Counted from the stretch's first letter, positions 49,264-57,478 are shown. The stretch: DNA of 64,000 bases from Burkholderiaceae bacterium 16 (GCA_000955785.1 JYOD01000037.1:62001-126000), one strand, 5' to 3'. Made by a program: numbers and translations. The notes: generated by a model not told the origin, from the sequence alone.

Positions 49264-50306
49264 TCGTAGATCAGATTGAACGGCGTTTGCGCTGCCCGGC
49301 GGAAGCGCGAAAAACCGCCCTGTTGCACCACCGAGCGCATGCGAGCCTCGCCCGACTGGGCGCCCAGGCACAGGCCCACCTCCTGCGAACGCGACGCCGG
49401 CGTGCAGATGAAGGTCGAGGCAGAGTAGTACACCCGCCCGACCGGATTCAGGTTCTCCTCCAGCCGGTCGTTGGCGAAAGGCTCGACGATCATCCAGGTG
49501 CCGTCCGGGCGCAAGGTCTCGCGCACGTGGGCTGCCGCGCCAACCGGATCGCCCATATCGTGCAGGCAATCGAACACGGCCACGAGGTCGTAGTCCTTGC
49601 CGCCATACTCCTTGGCTTTTGCCACCTCGAAATGTACCCGGTCGCGCAGGCCGGCGCGCGCCGCCGCCTCCGTGGCGAAGCGGATCGATGGCTCGTGGTA
49701 GTCGAAGCCGTGGAATTCCAATGCGGGATAAGCCTGCGCCATGATGATGGTTGAGCCGCCATGCCCACAGCCCACGTCGGCTACGCGCGCGCCAGCCTGC
49801 AGCCTGGCCTGCACGCCTTCGAGCGCCGGAATCCACTCCGAGGTCAGGTGCGCGGCATAGCCCGGCCGGAAGAAACGTTCCGTGCCGTGGAACAGCGACG
49901 GATCATGCTCATGCCAGCCAAGCCCGCGCCCGTTGCGAAAGGCATCCACCATCTTGGGGATCGCCTTGAACTGCGCCACCGCGATCTGGAAGGCGCCGGG
50001 GATAAAGGCGGGACTGCCCTCCTGGGGCAGCGCGAATGCCTGCTCCTCCGTCAGGCTGAACATCTCGCTCGCCGCGTCATAGGCAACATAGCCGCTGGCC
50101 GCCTGCGCGGACAGCCACTCACGCAGATAGCGTTCATCCGTGTGCGTCTTCTCGGCCAGCACCTGTACGGTCATCGGCTTCTCGGCCAGGGCCTTGTAAA
50201 GACCCAGTGCATCGCCCAGCACGATGGTCGCGGCATGCATGACCGCCCCCAAATCCTGGACGAACTGGTCCATGAAGGCCTTCAGCCTCCCTTCGTCGAT
50301 CGGCAT
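49251..50306 (-). CDS. Class I SAM-dependent methyltransferase with winged-helix N-terminus
   Basis: 351 residues. The N-terminal 110 residues form a winged-helix dimerisation-like domain (LGLYKALAEKPMTVQVLAEKTHTDERYLREWLSAQAASGYV), as in small-molecule O-methyltransferases and Rv2258c-type enzymes. The Rossmann domain has motif I VADVGCGHGGST and VFDCLHDMGDP, ending EPFANDRLEENLNP. Substrate unknown. It is divergent from the small LuxR-type regulator, which could regulate it. Confidence 0.9.
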   Translation of the reverse strand: MPIDEGRLKAFMDQFVQDLGAVMHAATIVLGDALGLYKALAEKPMTVQVLAEKTHTDERYLREWLSAQAASGYVAYDAASEMFSLTEEQAFALPQEGSPAFIPGAFQIAVAQFKAIPKMVDAFRNGRGLGWHEHDPSLFHGTERFFRPGYAAHLTSEWIPALEGVQARLQAGARVADVGCGHGGSTIIMAQAYPALEFHGFDYHEPSIRFATEAAARAGLRDRVHFEVAKAKEYGGKDYDLVAVFDCLHDMGDPVGAAAHVRETLRPDGTWMIVEPFANDRLEENLNPVGRVYYSASTFICTPASRSQEVGLCLGAQSGEARMRSVVQQGGFSRFRRAAQTPFNLIYEARP

Positions 50307-50450
50307 GGTGTTTTACTCCCCCCCAAATGGCCCCGCCCGTGCCGGACAAGCCTGGCACGCCACGTTCGCCTGCCTTCCCCCGGGCAAACCTGTGCAGGGG
50401 CCGCCACCGCGCCGCTGCGCGCGCCGGCTGCGCCTATACTGGCCTCATCC

Positions 50451-50837
50451 ATGTTGGTTCACACACGGAAGCGCGCCAATACGCAGCATTGCGTACCGCA
50501 GCGCTGGCCCTCTAACCCGCCCGCAATGCGTACATCGAGCCTTAGCCAGGACGTCCATGCGGTCTCCATGCTCGCCAGGCTGACCGTGCGCGAGCGGCAG
50601 GTGTTGCGCTGGCTGGCACATGGCAAGACAGATCGCGAGATCGCCGCCATGCTCGGCATCAGTGCCCGCACCGTGCAAAAGCACCTGCAGCATGTGTACG
50701 TGAAGCTGGGCGTGGAGAATCGCACTGCCGCCGTAATGCGCGGACTGGAACTCGATCCGGGACCCGCCACGGGGCGGCTCGAAAATGTGCCAGGGGTAGT
50801 GCCGGGCGCTTGCCAAGCCCCTGAAAACGCGCTATAA
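50451..50837 (+). CDS. Small LuxR-type (GerE) HTH regulator
   Basis: About 128 residues from ATG 50451, mostly a LuxR/GerE DNA-binding domain: LTVRERQVLRWLAHGKTDREIAAMLGISARTVQKHLQHVYVKLGVENRTAAVM. No receiver or ligand-binding domain is attached. A -10-like TATACT (50434-50439) precedes the ATG by 11 bases, supporting this start; an internal ATG at 50526 is the alternative. It is divergent from the methyltransferase and upstream of aroG; the aroG promoter candidate overlaps its last codons. Confidence 0.78.
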   Translation: MLVHTRKRANTQHCVPQRWPSNPPAMRTSSLSQDVHAVSMLARLTVRERQVLRWLAHGKTDREIAAMLGISARTVQKHLQHVYVKLGVENRTAAVMRGLELDPGPATGRLENVPGVVPGACQAPENAL

Positions 50838-50838
50838 A
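50810..50838 (+). promoter_or_regulatory. Candidate aroG promoter
   Basis: TTGCCA (50810-50815), 17-bp spacer, TATAAA (50833-50838), overlapping the end of the LuxR-type gene. Transcription would start near 50845, about 117 bases before the leader-peptide start. Confidence 0.55.
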
Positions 50839-50961
50839 GATGCTTCGTTACCTGATGGTCAACCGCCGCAGCCCGCAGAATTAGCTGGCTTGGCGCAATT
50901 TTCTGCCATCCGGTGACACGTTGCCGCAAATAACCGACGCCTGTTGAGCCTGATCCCATCC

Positions 50962-51033
50962 ATGTCCGCTAAGTTTTATTTTTACTTTTTTAGCGATCTC
51001 GCACCGCTGGCGGATGGAGAGGGACGATCGTAA
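50962..51033 (+). CDS. aroG leader peptide (attenuation)
   Basis: A 23-codon ORF whose codons 5-10 read Phe-Tyr-Phe-Tyr-Phe-Phe (MSAKFYFYFFSDLAPL...). Six aromatic codons in a row just upstream of a DAHP synthase gene are the hallmark of a ribosome-stalling leader: when charged tRNA-Phe or tRNA-Tyr is scarce, the ribosome stalls and the antiterminator forms. It ends at TAA 51031-51033, 16 bases before the terminator A-run. The SD is weak. Confidence 0.85.
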   Translation: MSAKFYFYFFSDLAPLADGEGRS

Positions 51034-51084
51034 GTGCCTCCAGAATTCAAAAAAAGCCGCCAGCGAACCTGGCGGCTTTTTTTA
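51005..51084 (+). promoter_or_regulatory. aroG attenuator: antiterminator and terminator
   Basis: Terminator stem GCCGCCAG (51056-51063), loop CGAAC, CTGGCGGC (51069-51076), seven T, with flanking A/T runs that can extend the stem. An antiterminator arm CGCTGGCGG (51005-51013) inside the leader ORF is the exact 9-base reverse complement of CCGCCAGCG (51057-51065), so pairing it would destroy the terminator. Stalling at codons 5-10 leaves 51005-51013 free. Confidence 0.85.
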
Positions 51085-51151
51085 TCCCGGCCCGCACCAA
51101 GCTCTAGCCCAGACACCCCAAACACACGACCCTACAAAATCCGGAGCCATC

Positions 51152-52231
51152 ATGCTGAAGAACACCGACGACCTGCGCATTCGCGAACTCAAGGAATTGT
51201 TGCCGCCTGCGCACCTGATCCGCGAATTCGGCTGCTCCGAAAAGGCGTCCGACGTGATCTACGGCGCTCGCCAGGCCATGCACCGGATCCTGCACGGCAT
51301 GGATGACCGCCTGATCGTCATCATCGGCCCCTGCTCCATCCACGACACCCGCGCAGCGCTCGAGTACGCCAAGCTGCTCAAGGTCCAGCGCGACCGTTTC
51401 GCCGGGGAGCTGGAAGTGGTAATGCGGGTGTATTTCGAGAAGCCGCGCACCACGGTGGGCTGGAAGGGGCTGATCAACGATCCGCATATGGATGGCAGTT
51501 TCAAGATCAACGATGGCCTGCGCACCGCCCGCGAACTGCTGCTGAATATCAGCGAACTGGGCGTGCCGACCGGCACCGAATACCTCGACATGATCAGCCC
51601 GCAATACATCGCGGACCTGGTCAGCTGGGGCGCCATCGGCGCGCGCACCACCGAGAGCCAGGTGCACCGTGAGCTGGCCTCCGGGCTGTCGTGCCCGGTA
51701 GGCTTCAAGAACGGCACCGATGGCAACGTCAAGATCGCGGTCGATGCGATCAAGGCCGCCTCGCAGCCCCACCATTTCCTGTCGGTGACCAAGGGCGGCC
51801 ACTCCGCCATCGTCTCGACATCCGGTAACGAGGATTGCCACATCATCCTGCGCGGCGGCAAGACGCCCAACTACGATGCCGCCAGCGTGCAGGAAGCCTG
51901 CGAAGCCATCTCCAAGGCCGGCCTGGCCGCGCGCCTGATGATCGATGCCTCGCACGCCAACAGCAGCAAGAAGCACGAGAACCAGATCCCGGTCTGCGAG
52001 GACATCGGCCGCCAGTTGGCAGCGGGCGACGAGCGCATCGTCGGCGTGATGGTGGAGTCGCACCTGGTAGGCGGCCGCCAGGATCACATCCAGGGCACGC
52101 CGGTGGAAGACCTCACCTATGGCCAGTCGGTCACCGATGCCTGCATCGGCTGGGATGACTCGGTGAAGGTGCTGGAAACGCTGGCCAATGCCGTGAAGGC
52201 ACGGCGCTTGGCCGAGAGCACCGGCAACTGA
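51152..52231 (+). CDS. aroG: 3-deoxy-7-phosphoheptulonate synthase (DAHP synthase, class I)
   Basis: A 359-residue type I-alpha DAHP synthase condensing PEP and erythrose-4-phosphate, the entry to aromatic amino acid synthesis. IGPCSIHD (around 62), RVYFEKPRTTVGWKGLINDPHMDGSF (around 91-116) and the metal-site His/Glu/Asp in RLMIDASHANSSKKHENQ are conserved. The start at 51152 has SD CGGAG; the frame is open further upstream through the leader region but is not coding there. Expression is predicted to be attenuated by Phe/Tyr supply, in addition to any allosteric feedback. Confidence 0.96.
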   Translation: MLKNTDDLRIRELKELLPPAHLIREFGCSEKASDVIYGARQAMHRILHGMDDRLIVIIGPCSIHDTRAALEYAKLLKVQRDRFAGELEVVMRVYFEKPRTTVGWKGLINDPHMDGSFKINDGLRTARELLLNISELGVPTGTEYLDMISPQYIADLVSWGAIGARTTESQVHRELASGLSCPVGFKNGTDGNVKIAVDAIKAASQPHHFLSVTKGGHSAIVSTSGNEDCHIILRGGKTPNYDAASVQEACEAISKAGLAARLMIDASHANSSKKHENQIPVCEDIGRQLAAGDERIVGVMVESHLVGGRQDHIQGTPVEDLTYGQSVTDACIGWDDSVKVLETLANAVKARRLAESTGN

Positions 52232-52271
52232 TCCGGGCCAGGTCCCGCCCTCGTGTCACAAGCCGCAGCAA

Positions 52272-52305
52272 GAAAAAAGCCGCTGGACATCAGCGGCTTT
52301 CTTTC
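52272..52305 (+). terminator. Intrinsic terminator of aroG
   Basis: AAAAAAGCCGCTG-GACAT-CAGCGGCTTTCTTTC, 41 bp after the stop; the A-run also makes a U-tract for the convergent cytochrome gene. Confidence 0.9.
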
Positions 52306-52338
52306 TTCGTCGCGCGGCGCGTGCCGGCGGCGGGGTGC

Positions 52339-52737
52339 TTACTTCTTCAGAACCAGGCCACCCGGCAGCGACTCGATGTAGGCGGCGATGTCCTTCAGTT
52401 CCTCGCGCGTGAAGGGCCGCGGCTTGCCGTCCTTGCCCGTCACGCCGGGGTTGGCATTGACCTGGCCAGCCATGATGGCGTTGGAGCGCCCCACCTGCGG
52501 GTTGGTGGTGATCTGGTAGGCAACCAGGGCGTGGTACAGGTAGTCGGCGTGCTGGCCGGCCAGCTTCGGGTAATCCGGGCTGATCGGGGCGTTCATGCCG
52601 GCACCGTGGCAGGCCACGCAGTTGCCCTTCTCCACCAGCGCCTTGCCGGCGGCCAGGTCGGCAGCCGAGGCCGTGATGGCCGAGGCGCCCAGCACGAGTG
52701 CGCCGATCGCGAGCGAAAGCGTCTTAAGCGTATTCAT
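52339..52737 (-). CDS. Class I cytochrome c (periplasmic)
   Basis: 132 residues: signal peptide (MNTLKTLSLAIGALVLGASAITASA), heme motif CVACH (around 40-44) and axial Met near NAIMAGQV (about 88). A small monoheme c-type cytochrome of the c553/c4 type delivering electrons to terminal oxidases. It is 12 bp downstream of a second cytochrome c gene on the same strand. Confidence 0.93.
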   Translation of the reverse strand: MNTLKTLSLAIGALVLGASAITASAADLAAGKALVEKGNCVACHGAGMNAPISPDYPKLAGQHADYLYHALVAYQITTNPQVGRSNAIMAGQVNANPGVTGKDGKPRPFTREELKDIAAYIESLPGGLVLKK

Positions 52738-52749
52738 GGATGGGTCCTC

Positions 52750-53097
52750 TTACTTCTGGGTGTTGTTTTGCGAGCCGGAGGTCTGCTGCGCGTAGTAGGC
52801 CGCCACGTCGGCGATGTCCTGGTCGGTCAGGGTCGCGGCAATGCCACGCATGGTCGGGTGCTTGCGGTCGCCCTTCTGGTATTCCTTCAGCGCGTTCTCG
52901 ATGTATTTGGCGTTCTGGCCACCGAGCAGGGGCACCTGGTACACCTCGGGGAAGGAGGCCCGATAGCCGGGAATACCATGGCAACCAATACACATCGCAA
53001 CCTTGTTTTTGGCGGCGTCCACATTGCCCTTGACTTCCTGGGCTTGCGCAGCCGTTGCGGCTGCGCCCAGCACCACCATCGTGAGGAGCTTTTTCAT
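52750..53097 (-). CDS. Class I cytochrome c (periplasmic)
   Basis: 115 residues: signal peptide (MKKLLTMVVLGAAATAAQA), heme motif CIGCH (around 36-40), axial Met in HPTMRGIAA (about 83). Paralogous in layout to the following cytochrome gene; the two probably form one transcript and may act as a diheme-like pair. The GIPGYR after CIGCH is typical of these c553-like proteins. Confidence 0.93.
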   Translation of the reverse strand: MKKLLTMVVLGAAATAAQAQEVKGNVDAAKNKVAMCIGCHGIPGYRASFPEVYQVPLLGGQNAKYIENALKEYQKGDRKHPTMRGIAATLTDQDIADVAAYYAQQTSGSQNNTQK

Positions 53098-53506
53098 TGT
53101 CGTAGCTGATTGGAAGTGTTAAACCCTGCGTGACCTGCCCGACCGGTCGGAAATGGCTTCAGAATGCGTCCGGCAGGATCGCATCGGCCTGCGGCCGGAT
53201 GCGGCGCTGCCAGTGTGGGCCGCCAGCTTGGGCCGGACACCTGGGTACTGCCAGGCATGTCGGCGCTGTCTCCGCCTCATTCTGGAACCATCTCTTGTCG
53301 ATCGCCGCCTCCCGGCAAGGACCGCGGGAGTGACATGGCGGACAGAGCGGGGGGGTGGAGTCGTGGACGTGGGGGGCGCGTCAAACCGCCGCATTGTACA
53401 GCAGGCTGCACGTGGCAGTCCAGCATGGAGCGGCCAGCCGCACGCGAACCGGAAAGCTCTTTTATACTGGCCCATTCCGACACGCACAAACCCCTCAGGT
53501 TGCCTC
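53098..53506. other. Divergent intergenic region with palindrome
   Basis: 409 bp between the cytochrome pair and the MoxR gene. It contains a perfect 12-bp palindrome CCGACCGGTCGG (53139-53150) about 42 bp before the cytochrome start, an operator-like site, and a -10-like TATACT (53463-53468) before the MoxR gene. No gene seen. Confidence 0.5.
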
Positions 53507-54385
53507 ATGTCCAACACCACCAACGCCAGCCAGAACCAGCAGTCCCGTTTCGAAGGCACGCAGCAGTATGTCGCCACCGATGACCTCAAGCTGGCCGTCA
53601 ACGCCGCCCGCGCCCTGCAGCGCCCGCTCCTGATCAAGGGCGAGCCCGGCACCGGCAAGACCATGCTGGCCGAGGAGGTGGCGGCGGCGCTCGGCATGCC
53701 GCTGCTGCAGTGGCATATCAAGTCCACCACCAAGGCACAGCAAGGCCTGTACGAATATGACGCGGTGTCGCGCCTGCGCGACTCGCAACTGGGCGATGAC
53801 CGCGTCCACGATATCCGCAACTACATCATCAAGGGCGTGCTGTGGCAGGCCTTCGAGGCCGACCAGCAAGTGGTGCTGCTGATCGACGAGATCGACAAGG
53901 CCGACATCGAATTCCCCAACGACCTGCTGCGCGAAATCGACCGCATGGAGTTCTATGTGTACGAGACGCGCGAGCTGGTCAAGGCGCGCCACCGCCCGCT
54001 GGTGATCATCACGTCGAACAACGAGAAGGAACTGCCCGACGCCTTCCTGCGCCGCTGCTTCTTCCACTACATCAAGTTCCCCGACGCCGAGACCATGCAG
54101 CGCATCGTCGACGTGCACTATCCCGGCATCAAGCGCGAGCTGGTGGCCGCCGCGCTCGAGTCCTTCTATGAAATGCGCAACCTGCCGGGCCTGAAGAAGA
54201 AGCCCTCCACCTCCGAGCTGATCGACTGGCTCAAGCTGCTGATGGCCGAGGACATCCCGCCCGAAGCACTCAAGAGTCCGGACAAGAAGGCCGCGATCCC
54301 GCCGCTGCACGGCGCGTTGCTGAAGAACGAACAGGACGTGCACCTGTTCGAGCGCCTGGTGTTCATGAACCGCGCCAATCGCTAA
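53507..54385 (+). CDS. MoxR-family AAA+ ATPase
   Basis: 292 residues. Walker A GEPGTGKT (around 45), Walker B LLIDEIDKAD, sensor ITSNNEKELPDAFLRRC and the C-terminal lid match the MoxR/RavA group (CbbQ/NorQ/CoxD relatives). These ATPases work with a VWA protein to remodel or load metals into a client; the VWA partner is encoded two genes downstream. The start at 53507 excludes about 118 open but unlike codons upstream. Confidence 0.92.
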   Translation: MSNTTNASQNQQSRFEGTQQYVATDDLKLAVNAARALQRPLLIKGEPGTGKTMLAEEVAAALGMPLLQWHIKSTTKAQQGLYEYDAVSRLRDSQLGDDRVHDIRNYIIKGVLWQAFEADQQVVLLIDEIDKADIEFPNDLLREIDRMEFYVYETRELVKARHRPLVIITSNNEKELPDAFLRRCFFHYIKFPDAETMQRIVDVHYPGIKRELVAAALESFYEMRNLPGLKKKPSTSELIDWLKLLMAEDIPPEALKSPDKKAAIPPLHGALLKNEQDVHLFERLVFMNRANR

Positions 54386-54410
54386 GCACCGCTAAACACC
54401 GCTAAGCACC
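54381..54410. repeat. Three tandem 10-mers with stops in all frames
   Basis: GCTAAGCACC, GCTAAACACC, GCTAAGCACC. The first copy contains the MoxR gene stop; the 10-bp period places a TAA in each of the three frames (54383, 54393, 54403), making read-through frame-independent. Confidence 0.85.
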
Positions 54411-54434
54411 GCAACGGCATCGGACCACCAAGCC

Positions 54435-55049
54435 ATGGCACGTTTTATCGACCCCATCACCCTGCGCGGCCGGCACGCCTTGCTGGAACCGCTGCGTCCC
54501 GAGCATGAAGCGGAAGTACAGGCCGCGGTCGCAGACGGCGAACTGTGGAAGCTGTGGTATACCTCGGTGCCGGCGCCTGACCAGGTCCGCGCCTGGCTCG
54601 ACACCGCGCTGCAAATGCGCGAGCAACAGGGCGCGATGCCGTTCGTGATCCGCGAGATCCGCGACGGCGTGCCGGGCGCGGTGGTAGGCGCGACCCGCTA
54701 CTTCAACGTCGACGGCACGCACCGGCGCCTCGAGATCGGCCATACGTGGCACGCGCGGCGCGTGCAGCGCAGCGCGGTCAATACCGAATGCAAGCTGATG
54801 CTGCTCGCGCACGCGTTCGAGCAGCTGGAGTGCATCGCGGTGGAATTCCGCACGCACTGGATGAACCATCAGAGCCGCACCGCCATCGCCCGTCTCGGCG
54901 CCAAGCAGGACGGCGTGCTGCGCAACCACCAGCGCATGCCCGACGGCTCTTTGCGCGACACCGTGGTGTTCTCCATCATCGCCAGCGAATGGCCGACCGT
55001 GAAGCGCCACCTGCAATACCGCCTGGACCTGCCGGGGCGCGCATCGTGA
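54435..55049 (+). CDS. GNAT family acetyltransferase (RimJ/RimL type)
   Basis: A 204-residue acetyltransferase of the RimJ/RimL-like group. LRGRHALLEPLRPEHEAEVQAAV is the usual N-terminus; ATRYFNVDGTHRRLEIGHTWHARRVQRSAVNTECKLMLLAHAFEQLECIAVEFRTHWMNHQSRTAIARLGAKQDGVLRNHQRMPDG covers the acetyl-CoA-binding core, with the Q/R-x-x-G/A motif replaced by RVQRSAV. It lies between the MoxR and VWA genes, 49 and 52 bp away, so is probably cotranscribed. Substrate unknown. Confidence 0.9.
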   Translation: MARFIDPITLRGRHALLEPLRPEHEAEVQAAVADGELWKLWYTSVPAPDQVRAWLDTALQMREQQGAMPFVIREIRDGVPGAVVGATRYFNVDGTHRRLEIGHTWHARRVQRSAVNTECKLMLLAHAFEQLECIAVEFRTHWMNHQSRTAIARLGAKQDGVLRNHQRMPDGSLRDTVVFSIIASEWPTVKRHLQYRLDLPGRAS

Positions 55050-55101
55050 ACACGCCCGCGAACCACCGCCCCCGCTCCGGAAAACTCTAAGCGAGACCAC
55101 C

Positions 55102-56277
55102 ATGCTGATCGATTTCTTCTTCTCGCTGCGCCACGCCAAGCTGCCGGTGTCGGTCAAGGAATACCTGACCATGCTGGAAGCCCTCAAGTCCGAGGTCATC
55201 ACGCCGTCGATCGACGAGTTCTACTACTTGTCGCGCATGACGCTGGTCAAGGACGAGAAGCACTTCGACAAATTCGACCAGACCTTCGCGGCCTACTTCA
55301 AGGGCGTGGAAAGCCTGGTCGACTGGAAATCCGACATTCCGCTGGACTGGCTGCAGAAGACGCTGGAGCGCGAGCTGTCGGCCGAGGAAAAAGCCAAGAT
55401 CGAAGCCATGGGCGGGCTCGACAAGCTGATGGAGCGGCTCAAGCAACTGCTCGACGAGCAGAAGGAAAAACACGAGGGCGGCAACAAGTGGATCGGCACG
55501 GGCGGCACCTCGCCGTTCGGGCATGGCGGCTATAACCCGGAAGGCATCCGCATCGGCGGTCCCTCCAAGGGCAACCGCACCGCCATCAAGGTGTGGGAGA
55601 CGCGGGCGTACAAGGATTACGACGATCAGGTCGAACTCGGCACGCGCAATATCAAGGTGGCGCTGCGCCGCCTGCGCCGGTTCGCGCGCGAAGGCGCCGA
55701 GACCGAACTGGACCTGGACGACACCATCCACTCGACCGCGGCCAACGCGGGCCTGCTTGATATCAAGCTGCGGCCGGAGCGCCACAACAAGGTCAAGGTA
55801 CTGATGCTGATGGATGTGGGCGGTTCGATGGACGACCACATCAAGCGCGTGGAGGAATTGTTCTCGGCGACCAAGACCGAGTTCAAGCACCTTGAGTACT
55901 ACTACTTCCACAACTGCGTGTATGACTACGTGTGGAAGAACAATCGCCGCCGCCATGCGGAGAAGATCGCTACCTGGGACCTGATCCACAAGTACACGCC
56001 GGACTACAAGGTGATCTTTGTCGGCGACGCCACCATGAGTCCGTATGAAATCCTGCAGCCCGGCGGGTCGGTGGAGTACAACAATCCGGAAGCGGGCGCG
56101 GTCTGGCTCAATCGGCTGATCGAGCAGTTCCCGCGCTTTGTGTGGCTTAACCCTGAACCGGAAGGGCTGTGGCAGTATCGGCAATCGGTGACGGTGATCA
56201 ACCAGATCATGAAGTCGCGGATGTATCCCGTCACGCTCGCCGGCCTGGAGCAGGCGATGCGCCTGCTCTCCAAGTAA
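55102..56277 (+). CDS. VWA domain protein (CoxE/MoxR partner)
   Basis: 391 residues. The N-terminal half is helical and charged (MLIDFFFSLRHAKLPVSVKEYLTMLEALKS), the C-terminal half a von Willebrand A fold with the MIDAS sequence LMLMDVGGSMDDH (around 235), where the usual DxSxS is DxGxS, then HNCVYDYVWKN and FVGDATMSPYE. This matches the CoxE/DUF VWA group paired with MoxR ATPases; RavA-ViaA and NorQ-NorD are studied examples. Client unknown. Confidence 0.9.
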   Translation: MLIDFFFSLRHAKLPVSVKEYLTMLEALKSEVITPSIDEFYYLSRMTLVKDEKHFDKFDQTFAAYFKGVESLVDWKSDIPLDWLQKTLERELSAEEKAKIEAMGGLDKLMERLKQLLDEQKEKHEGGNKWIGTGGTSPFGHGGYNPEGIRIGGPSKGNRTAIKVWETRAYKDYDDQVELGTRNIKVALRRLRRFAREGAETELDLDDTIHSTAANAGLLDIKLRPERHNKVKVLMLMDVGGSMDDHIKRVEELFSATKTEFKHLEYYYFHNCVYDYVWKNNRRRHAEKIATWDLIHKYTPDYKVIFVGDATMSPYEILQPGGSVEYNNPEAGAVWLNRLIEQFPRFVWLNPEPEGLWQYRQSVTVINQIMKSRMYPVTLAGLEQAMRLLSK

Positions 56278-56305
56278 CCGGCAATATCCGGCATCACCCG
56301 GGCCT

Positions 56306-56342
56306 GGACTGCTGCGCGCCTGGCTCAGGCGCGCAGCAGTCC
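56306..56342. terminator. Long perfect hairpin at convergent gene ends
   Basis: GGACTGCTGCGCGCCTG / CAGGCGCGCAGCAGTCC: a perfect 17-bp stem with a 3-base loop, overlapping the last codons and stop (56325) of the DUF1501 gene. No U-tract on either strand. Confidence 0.5.
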
Positions 56343-57473
56343 GCCCAGCATTCCCCCCTGCCCGCCCCCGCGTCCGAACAGCGTGCGCGCCACGCGCTCG
56401 CCATCCAGCCCGAAGCTTTGTGCCGCTGCCGCGGCGATCAATCCGTCCAGTTCCGTCGTTGGCGCGAGATCGCGTCCCTGGTAGAGCGCACCCGGCGCCA
56501 GGCCCGGCCAGTCGGCCAGCACCCGCCCGCCTTTGACGGCGCCGCCCATCAGCATCGCCGCCGCCGCCGTGCCGTGATCGGTGCCGCCGGTGCCGTTGGC
56601 GGCAGCGGTGCGTCCGAACTCGGTAGCCACCAGTACCGTGGTGCGTTCCCATGACGGGCCCAGCCCGTCGCGCAGCGCCGCCAGCATGGCGTCCAGCGCC
56701 TTGAGCCTGGCAGCCAGCCGCGGTGCCTGTGCGCTGTGCGTGTCCCAGCCGCCGGTTTCGATCATGGCGATGCGGGGCCCGTCCGCCCGCGCCAGGAAGC
56801 CGGCGGCAAGCCGTCCCAGGCTAGCCGCGTCCTGTCGCGCGCCGGCATCGCCGGCGAGTCCGCGGGCTTGCATTGCGGCATTCCAGAGCGGGTGCAGTTG
56901 CGCATCCAGCTCGTAGAGCTGCCCGACGCGCGCCAGCAGGTCATCCGGCGCGGCCGGCAAGGCCGATGGCGCATAGGAGCTGACATCGGCCGTCCCGCGC
57001 AGGGCTGCCGGGACGGTCGGCGTGAAGGCGATCGCGCTATCGGTCCGCTTCGGCAGTAAGCCCACCAGCCGGTTCAGCCAGCCGTCCTTAACCTGGTAGG
57101 GCGCGTTGCCGCCGGTCTCCAGCACATTCTGGCCGTCGAAGTGCGAGCGCTCGCGGTAAGGCGATGCCACCGCCTGCACGAAGAGCGCCTGCCCGGCGAC
57201 ATAGAGACGCGCTGTCTCCGCCAGCGCGGGATGCAGCGCGAATGTGCCGTCGAGCCGTGTGGCCTGCGTGGCGTCGATGGCGAGCGCGCCGCGCAGGCGG
57301 GCGTAGCCGGGATCGGCGTAGGGGATCACGGTGTTCAGGCCGTCGGCGGCTCCGCGCTGGATGACGAAGACAAAGCGCCGGTCGGAATCCACGCTGGCCA
57401 GCGTGAGGCGTGGCAGTGCAAGCATGGCGCCCGCGCCGGCGGTAACGCGCAGGAAATCTCGGCGGGAAAACAT
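56325..57473 (-). CDS. DUF1501 domain protein (Tat-exported)
   Basis: 382 residues. A Tat signal is present (MFSRRDFLRVTAGAGAMLALPRLTLA, twin Arg at 4-5). DUF1501 belongs to the alkaline-phosphatase/sulfatase-like fold; MIETGGWDTHSAQ and ATEFGRTAAANGTGGTDHGTAAAAMLMGG are the signature. These proteins are periplasmic or extracellular, function unclear, and almost always paired with DUF1800, as here: the DUF1800 gene lies 5 bp upstream on the same strand. The start at 57473 excludes an open but unlike extension. Confidence 0.92.
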   Translation of the reverse strand: MFSRRDFLRVTAGAGAMLALPRLTLASVDSDRRFVFVIQRGAADGLNTVIPYADPGYARLRGALAIDATQATRLDGTFALHPALAETARLYVAGQALFVQAVASPYRERSHFDGQNVLETGGNAPYQVKDGWLNRLVGLLPKRTDSAIAFTPTVPAALRGTADVSSYAPSALPAAPDDLLARVGQLYELDAQLHPLWNAAMQARGLAGDAGARQDAASLGRLAAGFLARADGPRIAMIETGGWDTHSAQAPRLAARLKALDAMLAALRDGLGPSWERTTVLVATEFGRTAAANGTGGTDHGTAAAAMLMGGAVKGGRVLADWPGLAPGALYQGRDLAPTTELDGLIAAAAAQSFGLDGERVARTLFGRGGGQGGMLGGLLRA

Positions 57474-57478
57474 GGCGA

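Noticed and set aside
49761..50450. Upstream extension of the LuxR-type regulator
   Set aside because: The extension is antisense to the methyltransferase; the -10 box at 50434 supports the start at 50451.
51014..51151. In-frame upstream extension of aroG through the attenuator
   Set aside because: It would translate through the terminator hairpin; the SD and family alignment support ATG 51152.
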